Of a stretch of 64,000 nt of DNA, positions 54,795 to 64,000 are shown one piece after another. The stretch comes from Gemmobacter sp. 24YEA27. Its GTDB lineage: Bacteria; Pseudomonadota; Alphaproteobacteria; Rhodobacterales; Rhodobacteraceae. How positions within the stretch are numbered: the first letter of the stretch is position 1; each line of letters opens with the position of its first letter. A program made the translations under genes and the position numbers. Below the pieces are notes generated by a model. That model worked only from the letters and a program-made list of their open reading frames with translations. It made no database searches and was not told the origin of the DNA. The stretch lies in contig NZ_JASJPW010000001.1 in the NCBI RefSeq assembly GCF_030052995.1, forward strand, positions 492,501 through 556,500, given 5' to 3'.

Positions 54795-56548
54795 TGCACG
54801 CCTCCCTGGCTGGCCAGGGTCTGGGCGCCCTGCACAGGACGGGTAATATCGCCGGCATTTTTCACCGCCTCACGCAGCACCTGATCGCGCGGACCGAAAT
54901 TCTGCACCATCCCGTCTTTCATCAGCATCAGCAGGTCACATTCCTGGATCGCCGCCGGACGGTGCGCCATAATGAATACCGCGCAGCCATCGGTTTTCGC
55001 CTGTCGGATCGCCCGGTTCAGCGCCAGCGAGCCGTCATTGTCGAGGTTGGAATTCGGCTCATCCAGCACCAGCATCACCGGATTGCCGTAAAACGCCCGC
55101 GCGAGGCCAATGCGCTGGATCTGGCCACCTGACAACTGGCCGCCCATGCTGGTCACCGGGGTGTCATAGCCCTTGGGCAGATGCAGGATCAGATCATGCA
55201 CTGCCGCCTTCTTCGCCGCCTCGACGATCTCAGCGGGATCGGCATTCTCATCGAGCCGCGAGATATTCTCTGCAATGGTCCCGTCAAACAGCGACACCCG
55301 CTGCGGCAGATAGCCGATATAGCTCCCCAGCACATCGGGATCATACTGATCCAGCGTCGCGCCATCGAGCCTGATCGTCCCCGCGGCAGGCGGCCAGACC
55401 CCGCAAAGTGCCCGCGCCAGTGAGGATTTCCCCGAGCCCGAAAGGCCAATCACCCCGATGGCCTGACCGGGATCGACCCGGAAAGACACGCCCCGCAGAA
55501 CCGGACGCGGATCACCAGGCGGCAGAACCGCAAGACCCGAAACCTCGATCCGCCCTGTCGGACGCGGCAAGGCGGTGCGGCTCCCCTCGCGCGGCACTTC
55601 GGATAAAAGCTTGCCCAGCCGGTCGTGCGCCGCCCGCGTTCTGGTCAGCATCGGCCATTGCCCGATGGTCTGTTCGATCGGCTGCAAGGCCCGCCCCAAC
55701 AGGATCGAGCCCGCAATCATCGCCCCGGGCGACAGCGCGTTTTTCAGCACGAGCCAGGCGCCAAGGCCAAGAATCGCCGATTGCAGGAACAGCCGCAGCG
55801 TTTTGGTCAGAACCGAATAGCCGCCCGAGCGATCCGCCAGCTCCATCCCCCGGATCAGCGCGCGGCTGCGCAGATGATACCAGCGGGTAAAGGCATTGCC
55901 GCTCATCCCGAGGGACCGCACCAGTTCGGATTCGGATTTCAGGTTCTCGGCCTGGCGGTCGGCCGCGAAACTGGCCAGCGTGGCCTGTTGGGTGATCGTA
56001 TCGGTGGCGCGCTGATTGGCCCAGGCCAGCAAGAGCAACAGGATCGCCGCGCCAACCGCAAACCAGCCCAGCACTGGATGAAAAATGAACAGGGCGGCGA
56101 TAAAGATCGGGGTCCAGGGCAGATCCAGCAGGCCCTGCAGAAGCGGCGAGGCCCAGAAGCGCGCAATCGCCTCCAGATCCGACTGGGCAGCGCGAGCCTC
56201 GGTATGCATCGGCGCAACCGAGAGCCTGCGAAACGAGGCTGCCAGCACCCGTTTGTCCAGGGCCTCCTGGAATCGCGCCCCGATCCGGGCCAGGATGCGC
56301 GACCGCGCATGATCCAGAAGCCCCATCACCGCGAACAGGAAGACCATCAGCACCGTGAGCGCGATCAGCGTCGGCTCGGATCTCGACAGCAGCACGCGGT
56401 CATAGATCTGCAGCATGTAAAGCGGCGAGGTCAGCATCAGGAGATTGGCAAAGACCGAGAAGAGAAATGCCGCCGACAACGCCCCCTTTGAGAGGGACCG
56501 GACCGAGGAAAGCTCGCTCAGTCCGGATTGCGAGGTGTCTTTGACCAA
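54791..56548 (-). CDS. Type I secretion ABC transporter (PrtD/HlyB-like permease-ATPase)
   Basis: A 585-residue fused exporter with six transmembrane segments in the first 320 residues (AFLFSVFANLLMLTSPLYML onward) and a C-terminal ATPase: Walker A GLSGSGKSS, signature LSGGQIQRIGLARA, Walker B VLVLDEPNSNLD, H-loop MAHRP. No peptidase or CLD domain precedes the membrane part, as in PrtD. The start is probably TTG 56548 (VKDTSQSGL follows): GGAGAA lies six bases upstream, and no ATG in frame sits near the first conserved residue. Divergent from mlaA. Confidence 0.92.
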   Translation of the reverse strand: MVKDTSQSGLSELSSVRSLSKGALSAAFLFSVFANLLMLTSPLYMLQIYDRVLLSRSEPTLIALTVLMVFLFAVMGLLDHARSRILARIGARFQEALDKRVLAASFRRLSVAPMHTEARAAQSDLEAIARFWASPLLQGLLDLPWTPIFIAALFIFHPVLGWFAVGAAILLLLLAWANQRATDTITQQATLASFAADRQAENLKSESELVRSLGMSGNAFTRWYHLRSRALIRGMELADRSGGYSVLTKTLRLFLQSAILGLGAWLVLKNALSPGAMIAGSILLGRALQPIEQTIGQWPMLTRTRAAHDRLGKLLSEVPREGSRTALPRPTGRIEVSGLAVLPPGDPRPVLRGVSFRVDPGQAIGVIGLSGSGKSSLARALCGVWPPAAGTIRLDGATLDQYDPDVLGSYIGYLPQRVSLFDGTIAENISRLDENADPAEIVEAAKKAAVHDLILHLPKGYDTPVTSMGGQLSGGQIQRIGLARAFYGNPVMLVLDEPNSNLDNDGSLALNRAIRQAKTDGCAVFIMAHRPAAIQECDLLMLMKDGMVQNFGPRDQVLREAVKNAGDITRPVQGAQTLASQGGVQ

Positions 56549-56732
56549 TGCATTTCTCCAGATGTCACATAAATCGCTCAGTAAAGGGTCTGATTTTGGC
56601 CGAAGCCTGCCACCCTGGGGGTCGCTGCAGAAATGTCCGTTGTCTTGAGGATTGCCACACCGTAAGCCTCTCACGCAATATCTCTGCACCCTTCTCCTTG
56701 TTTAGTGTCTCGTGACGCCTGAGATTCCGTTA

Positions 56733-57521
56733 ATGACCGTGACCAGCCAGACCGAAATCCTCTCTCTTCGCCCCTTCCTGCTGGTCCTCGGGCTGAGCGC
56801 GCTTGCGGCCTGTGCCCAGACGCCGCGCACGGATGGCATCTATGACCCGATTGAGCCGATGAATCGCGGCGTCCATGCGGTGAATAAAGGGCTGGACACG
56901 GCAATTGTGCGGCCGGTGTCAAAGGCCTATGGCACCGTGGTGCCGAATCCGCTGCGCCAGGGGGTCTCGAATGTCGCCGATACGCTGGATCTGCCGGGCG
57001 TGGTGGTGAACCAGGTGCTGCAGGCCCGAATCGGCGAAGCAACAACAAATACGTTGCGCTTTGCAGTGAACGCGACCGCCGGGATCGGCGGGCTGTTCGA
57101 CGTGGCCTCGGTGCTGGGAATGCCGAAAACCGATGCCGATTTCGGCCAGACGCTCGCCGTCTGGGGTGTCGGCGAAGGGCCCTATGTCGAATTGCCCATC
57201 GAAGGGCCCTCCACTGCACGCGACACGGTCGGGATCGTGGTCGATTTCGCGATGAACCCGCTGAACAATGTGTTCGACGGCAATGATGCCGATGCAACGC
57301 TCGCCATTGAAGGGCTTTCACGCCTAAATGATCGCTACCGCTATTCCGATACGGTGAATTCGATCCTATATGACAGCGCTGACAGCTATGCCCAGCTCCG
57401 GCTTCTGTATCTGCAGAACCGGCGCCATGAGATTGCGAAGGCAAAGGGCGCAGCGGATGGGGATGATGGCGATTTCATCGACCCCTATGAAGACGATTTC
57501 ATTGATCCCTACGCGGATTGA
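56733..57521 (+). CDS. mlaA: MlaA/VacJ lipoprotein
   Basis: A 262-residue outer-membrane lipoprotein of the Mla phospholipid-transport system, which removes misplaced phospholipids from the outer leaflet. Lipobox LAAC with Cys 27; then the family core YDPIEPMNRGVHAVNKGLD, VVPNPLRQGVSNVADTLDLP, ATAGIGGLFDVASVLGM and FGQTLAVWGVGEGPYVELPI. The end is an acidic duplicated FIDPYEDDFIDPYAD. Start 56733 is preferred over a GTG at 56712. Directly followed by the mlaC gene; the inner-membrane MlaFEDB genes are not in the window. Confidence 0.93.
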   Translation: MTVTSQTEILSLRPFLLVLGLSALAACAQTPRTDGIYDPIEPMNRGVHAVNKGLDTAIVRPVSKAYGTVVPNPLRQGVSNVADTLDLPGVVVNQVLQARIGEATTNTLRFAVNATAGIGGLFDVASVLGMPKTDADFGQTLAVWGVGEGPYVELPIEGPSTARDTVGIVVDFAMNPLNNVFDGNDADATLAIEGLSRLNDRYRYSDTVNSILYDSADSYAQLRLLYLQNRRHEIAKAKGAADGDDGDFIDPYEDDFIDPYAD

Positions 57522-57537
57522 CGTTGCGAGGACTGAC

Positions 57538-58149
57538 ATGTCTGTTCATCTGGTTTCCGGCCTTTCGCGCCGACACTTCCTCGGCACCGGCCTTGCGGCA
57601 GCGGCCGCGCTTGGGGCCATGCCCGCCCTCGCCTTCTCGGATGCCGAGGCCAAGGCGCTGATCGACAAGGCGGTCGCGGATATCAATGCGATCATCAACT
57701 CGGGCCGCTCCGAAGCCCAGATGTATCCGGCCTTTGAAAAGCTCTTCGTGAATTATGCCGATGTGCCCCAGATCGCACGGTCGGCCCTTGGACCGGCCGC
57801 GAAATCGGCGTCAAAGGCCCAGATGCAGGCCTTCACCCAGGCCTTCCAGGGCTATATCAGCCGCAAATACGGCCGCCGCTTCCGCGAGTTCATCGGAGGC
57901 CGCATTGAAGTCACCGGCGCCCGCCCGGTGAAAAGCTATTTCGAGGTGATCTCAACCGCCTATCTCAAGGGCTCAAGCCCTTTCGAGGTGCGCTGGCAAG
58001 TCTCGAACAAAAGCGGGCGGGATCTCTTTTTCAACATCATCATCGAAGGCGTGAACATGCTCGCCTCGGAGCGCACCGAAATCGGCGCGATGCTCGACAA
58101 ACGCAGGGGCGATATTGATGCGCTGATCCAGGATCTGCAAAGGGCCTGA
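57538..58149 (+). CDS. mlaC: MlaC/Ttg2D periplasmic phospholipid carrier
   Basis: A 203-residue exported protein. A twin-arginine signal (SRRHFLGTGLAAAAALGA) ends near Ala-Leu-Ala-Phe at residue 33. The mature MlaC fold contains FVNYADVPQIARSALG, QAFTQAFQGYISRKYGRRF and GSSPFEVRWQVSNKSGRDLF. It shuttles phospholipids between MlaA and the inner-membrane complex. ATG 57538 follows GCGAGGACTG, 16 bases after mlaA. Transcription ends at a bidirectional hairpin shared with amtB. Confidence 0.92.
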   Translation: MSVHLVSGLSRRHFLGTGLAAAAALGAMPALAFSDAEAKALIDKAVADINAIINSGRSEAQMYPAFEKLFVNYADVPQIARSALGPAAKSASKAQMQAFTQAFQGYISRKYGRRFREFIGGRIEVTGARPVKSYFEVISTAYLKGSSPFEVRWQVSNKSGRDLFFNIIIEGVNMLASERTEIGAMLDKRRGDIDALIQDLQRA

Positions 58150-58225
58150 GGCCGCGCCTCCCGACCGCCGGAGCGTCCAGGGGCTGCGGCGATCACCACG
58201 CTGAAGATGCGCGCTGAACATGGGA

Positions 58226-58253
58226 AAAGCCCGCCGGAACGACCGGCGGGCTT
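58226..58253. terminator. Bidirectional terminator between mlaC and amtB
   Basis: AAAGCCCGCCGG / CCGGCGGGCTTT, a 12-bp stem with an AACGA loop. The A and T ends give a T-rich tail in both directions, fitting the convergent genes. Confidence 0.9.
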
Positions 58254-58299
58254 TGACTTTTGTCAGAGGCGGGGCCCCGCGGCCCCGCGCCCGGGCCGA

Positions 58300-59649
58300 T
58301 CAGGAGTGATAGGCGCGCTCGCCATGCGAGGTGAGGTCGAGGCCTTCGCGCTCGGCTTCTTCCTTGACCCGCAGGCCGCCGGTCAGAACGCCGACCACCT
58401 TGTAGAGGATGAAAGACAGCACCGCACAGTAGAGAATGGTGATGCCGACAGCTGCGATCTGATAATAGACCTGCTCACCCATGCCGCGGCCTTCCGGATA
58501 GCCCTGGCCGCCCAGTGACGGTGCTGCGAAGATGCCCGCGCCAACAGCGCCGACGATGCCGCCGATCCCGTGGATGCCGAAGACGTCGAGGCTGTCATCA
58601 TAGCCCAGTTTCACCTTCACGACGGCGACGAAGTAATAGGCCGCTGCCGAAGCAATCGCGCCGAGGAAGATCGCGCCGATCGGGCCGACTGCGCCGGCAG
58701 CGGGGGTGATGGCCACGAGGCCAGCGATCATGCCCGAGACACCGCCCAGCATCGAAGCCTTGCCGCGCAGCAGCGCCTCAACCAGGACCCAGCCGAGGAT
58801 GCCGCCGGCGGTTGCGGTGAAGGTGTTGATCATCGCAAGGCCTGCCAGCGTGCCGGCCCCCAGAGCAGAGCCGACGTTGAAGCCGAACCAGCCCACGAAG
58901 AGGATCGAGGCACCGACCATGGTCAGGGTCAGCGAATGCGGCTGCATGTTCTCTTTGCCATAGCCGAGGCGCTTGCCGACGCAGATGGCGCCAACCAGAG
59001 CCGCAATACCGGCATTGATGTGCACAACCGTGCCGCCTGCAAAGTCAAACACTTCCCAGCCGAAGAAGAGGCCATTCGCGTCCCATGCCATATGTGCGAC
59101 CGGGTAATAGACCACGGTGACCCACAGCAGCGAGAAGAGGAGCGCCGCCGAGAATTTGATCCGCTCGGCGAAGGCTCCGATGATCAGCACCGGGGTGATC
59201 GAGGCGAAGGTCATCTGGAAGGCGATGAAGACATATTCCGGAATGGTGCCCGAAAGGCTCTCCGGCCCCACACCTGCCAGGAAGAGCTTGCCGAAACCAC
59301 CGAAATACGGGCCCTCGGCGCCACCAAAGGCGAAGGAGTAGCCGTAAACCACATAGGCGACCATCATCAGCGCGGCGATGGTGGTGGTCTGCATCAGCAC
59401 GGAAAGCATGTTCTTGCTGCGCACCAGCCCGCCGTAGAACAGCGCGATGCCCGGGAAGATCATGAAGAGCACGATGACGGTTGAAATCATCATCCATGCG
59501 GTATCGCCGGTATCCAGCGCCGGTGCGGCCTCGGCCACTTCGATCACCGCCTCTGCCGCCGCTTGCGTGGCGTCCTGCGCCAGGGCGGGCAGTCCGGCGA
59601 GAAGCGACATCGCCGCCGCGAGACCGGAATATTTGACAAGTTTGTTCAT
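58300..59649 (-). CDS. amtB: Ammonium transporter
   Basis: A 449-residue Amt-family channel with an N-terminal signal-like segment (LAAAMSLLAGLPALAQ), then eleven hydrophobic spans. Conserved pore features include WMMISTVIVLFMIFPGIALFYGGLVRSKN region, AYPVAHM-like YYPVAHMAWD, FDFAGGTVVHINAGIAAL and DDSLDVFGIHGIGGIVGAVG with the twin His. It imports ammonium under nitrogen limitation and is gated by GlnK. It lies 35 bases after glnK, the standard glnK-amtB pair. Confidence 0.96.
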   Translation of the reverse strand: MNKLVKYSGLAAAMSLLAGLPALAQDATQAAAEAVIEVAEAAPALDTGDTAWMMISTVIVLFMIFPGIALFYGGLVRSKNMLSVLMQTTTIAALMMVAYVVYGYSFAFGGAEGPYFGGFGKLFLAGVGPESLSGTIPEYVFIAFQMTFASITPVLIIGAFAERIKFSAALLFSLLWVTVVYYPVAHMAWDANGLFFGWEVFDFAGGTVVHINAGIAALVGAICVGKRLGYGKENMQPHSLTLTMVGASILFVGWFGFNVGSALGAGTLAGLAMINTFTATAGGILGWVLVEALLRGKASMLGGVSGMIAGLVAITPAAGAVGPIGAIFLGAIASAAAYYFVAVVKVKLGYDDSLDVFGIHGIGGIVGAVGAGIFAAPSLGGQGYPEGRGMGEQVYYQIAAVGITILYCAVLSFILYKVVGVLTGGLRVKEEAEREGLDLTSHGERAYHS

Positions 59650-59684
59650 TTTGGCTGTTTTCCCCTGTTCCCTCGGGTCGATGT

Positions 59685-60158
<474 letters not shown>

Positions 60159-60294
60159 CTAATCGGGGCATGTGATTATTTTTTCATCAGCGGATAGATT
60201 CGAATCGTTTCCTCCTGCCCTTCGCAAAGCCGGGCGAACCCGCTATTCTCTGCCGGATTCTGAAAGAACACGCTTCGAGGCGGGCAGCAGGCAT

Positions 60295-62640
<2,346 letters not shown>

Positions 62641-62649
62641 GCCCCGGTC

Positions 62650-62700
62650 TTCCTCCTGACGGAAATACTCCACGGTGTGGGGAGGAGCCCCCCACCGCGG
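62650..62700 (+). repeat. Intergenic repeat copy B with GC-rich hairpin
   Basis: TTCCTCCTGACGGAAATACT followed by GGTGTGGGG / CCCCCCACC. It shares the first blocks with copy A at 17470; the hairpin arms differ in sequence but keep position. It sits ten bases after the PBP stop. Confidence 0.6.
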
Positions 62701-62715
62701 CCAAGGCCAAATGCA

Positions 62716-62742
62716 AAAGGGCGGGACATTGTCCCGCCCTTT
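62716..62742. terminator. Bidirectional terminator between PBP and aminotransferase genes
   Basis: AAAGGGCGGGAC / GTCCCGCCCTTT, a 12-bp stem with a short ATT centre; A/T ends serve both convergent genes. Confidence 0.85.
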
Positions 62743-62760
62743 CCACATCTGTCAGACCGC

Positions 62761-63936
62761 TCAGAGAACCGAGGCAATCGCCTTTGCCAGCACCGGCACG
62801 GTCCCCTTGTTCAGCCCGGCGATATTGATCCGCGAATCGCCGACCATATAGACGCCGAACTCTTCGCGCAGCTTCACCACCTGCGCCTCGGACAGCCCGA
62901 GCCGCGAGAACATGCCCCGATGATCCGCGACAAAGTCAAACCGGTCGGAATTGGTGGCCTTGCGCAGCTCGGATGCCAGCTGCTCGCGCAGGCCCAGCAT
63001 ATTGAGGCGCACTTCCTCCAGCTCGGCCTTCCAGTCGGCAGTCAGGGCCGCGTCTTCCAGGATCGTGGTCACGATCCGCGCGCCATGATCGGGCGGGAAG
63101 CTGAAGTTCTGGCGGTTGAGGAAGTTCAGATTGCCCTGCACCACCGCTTTGCGATCCGCTGATGTCAGCGCGATCAGCACGCCGGTCCGCTCGCGGTAGA
63201 TCCCGAAATTCTTCGAGCACGAGGCCGCGATCAGAACTTCATCAAAGGCCGCTGCGACTTTGCGGGTAGCCTCGGCATCCGCATCCAGCCCGTCGCCAAA
63301 GCCCTGATAGGCAAGATCGACCAGCGGCAGCGCCTTGCGGCTCTTCAGAACCGCAATCACCTCATCCCACTCAGCCTGCGACAGGTTCGCCCCGGTCGGG
63401 TTGTGGCAGCAGCCATGCAGCAGCACCACATCGCCCTCAGTCACCTGGCCGAGATCCTCGATCAGACCGGCGAAATCCAGCCCCGAGGTCTTCACGTCAA
63501 AATAGCGGTATTCCGCCATCGGCAGGCCAAGGAATTTCACCATAGACGGATGGTTCGGCCAGGTCGGCGCCGAAAGCCAGACCTTCGCCCCGGGCCGCGC
63601 AAGCTTTACCAGCTCGAACGCCTGACGCAGCGCGCCGGTGCCGCCGGGGGTCGAGATCGAGGCGGCACGATCCCCAAACCCATCGCCAAGGATCAGCGCG
63701 GTGATTGCCGCATTATAGGCGGGCTCGCCCGCGAGCGCGGTATAGGTCTTGGTGGTCTCGGCTTCCCAGATCTTCTTTTCGGCGGCCTTGACCGCGCGCA
63801 TCACCGGGGTGAGCCCGGTCGCGTCCTTGTAAACACCAACGCCAAGATCAATCTTGCCGTCCCGCTTGTCCTCGCGAAACATCGCGATCAGTTGCAGGAT
63901 CTTGTCCTGCGGCTGCTGGGTCAAAGCCTCAAGCAT
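62761..63936 (-). CDS. Aspartate/aromatic amino acid aminotransferase (class I)
   Basis: A 391-residue PLP enzyme of the AspC/TyrB type. Motifs: IDLGVGVYKDATGLTPVM near the start, TYTALAGEPAYN, GGTGALRQAFELV, WPNHPSMVKFLGL, HGCCHNPTGANLS, and the Schiff-base Lys in ASCSKNFGIYRERTG (about 245-259); Arg for the substrate carboxylate is in SRINIAGL. It interconverts aspartate or aromatic amino acids with 2-oxoglutarate. ATG 63936 follows GAGGAAGAC. The remaining bases to the right edge (63937-64000) are its upstream region; no other gene starts there. Confidence 0.94.
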   Translation of the reverse strand: MLEALTQQPQDKILQLIAMFREDKRDGKIDLGVGVYKDATGLTPVMRAVKAAEKKIWEAETTKTYTALAGEPAYNAAITALILGDGFGDRAASISTPGGTGALRQAFELVKLARPGAKVWLSAPTWPNHPSMVKFLGLPMAEYRYFDVKTSGLDFAGLIEDLGQVTEGDVVLLHGCCHNPTGANLSQAEWDEVIAVLKSRKALPLVDLAYQGFGDGLDADAEATRKVAAAFDEVLIAASCSKNFGIYRERTGVLIALTSADRKAVVQGNLNFLNRQNFSFPPDHGARIVTTILEDAALTADWKAELEEVRLNMLGLREQLASELRKATNSDRFDFVADHRGMFSRLGLSEAQVVKLREEFGVYMVGDSRINIAGLNKGTVPVLAKAIASVL

Positions 63937-64000
63937 GTCTTCCTCACATCAGCGGGCCAGTCCCCGGCCCCATTGCGCCCGTTCCGGCGGCCTTGCCTTA

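Overview
The window is a GC-rich alphaproteobacterial chromosome segment, most likely from Rhodobacteraceae/Paracoccaceae (a Rhodobacter-, Gemmobacter- or Paracoccus-like bacterium). The inference rests on gene content and style: a DUF1013 regulator of the TrcR type, rpsU beside COQ9 and a quinone oxidoreductase, DinB with an N-terminal cysteine cluster, MsrP, MlaA/MlaC, glnK-amtB, start/stop-overlapped operons and family-typical intergenic hairpins. No rRNA, tRNA, CRISPR array, insertion sequence or phage gene was found.

Layout. 1-6.2 kb: msrP 5' end, clpB with a heat-shock-like promoter and a terminator, three conserved genes of unknown role, pyrF. 6.2-21.8 kb: the most distinctive region, a catabolic and uptake island controlled by a divergent TetR/BetI-type repressor. 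It encodes a class-III aminotransferase, two related FAD oxidoreductases, a GcvT-like folate-dependent methyl-transfer protein, two Rieske oxygenases, a PotDABC-type ABC importer, a DMSP-lyase-like cupin and a YtcJ-like amidohydrolase. Together they look like import and oxidative N- (or S-) demethylation of an onium compound such as a betaine, with one-carbon capture on tetrahydrofolate; the substrate is not identifiable from sequence. 21.8-30 kb: part of a Tad/Flp pilus locus (Flp-like prepilin, CpaB, TadZ, TadA/CpaF, TadB, TadC) followed by a membrane hybrid histidine kinase. 30-30.7 kb has no convincing gene. 30.8-43.5 kb: DEAD-box RNA helicase, DinB, dapD, LOG protein, GST, mscL, rpsU, COQ9, quinone oxidoreductase, RNase T2, TrcR, CAP protein. 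43.6-53.3 kb: RNase R, a lytic transglycosylase broken by a tandem duplication, HAD hydrolase, rsmD, ferredoxin-reductase-like flavoprotein, peroxiredoxin, pterin dehydratase, FemAB-like acyltransferase, glycerophosphodiesterase, RidA. 53.4-64 kb: a type I secretion ABC/HlyD pair, mlaA-mlaC, glnK-amtB, a class A penicillin-binding protein and an aspartate/aromatic aminotransferase.

A feature that affects every reading of this window is a series of one-base lesions, nearly all losses in short G/C runs, which break at least eleven otherwise intact genes (clpB, aminotransferase, Rieske 1, cupin, amidohydrolase, cpaF, hybrid kinase, helicase, rnr, acyltransferase, glycerophosphodiesterase). In each case adding or removing one base restores a full-length family-typical protein, so sequencing or consensus error is more likely than gene decay. 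I give restored gene extents and say where the frame breaks. The duplication inside the lytic transglycosylase is of a different kind and needs separate checking.
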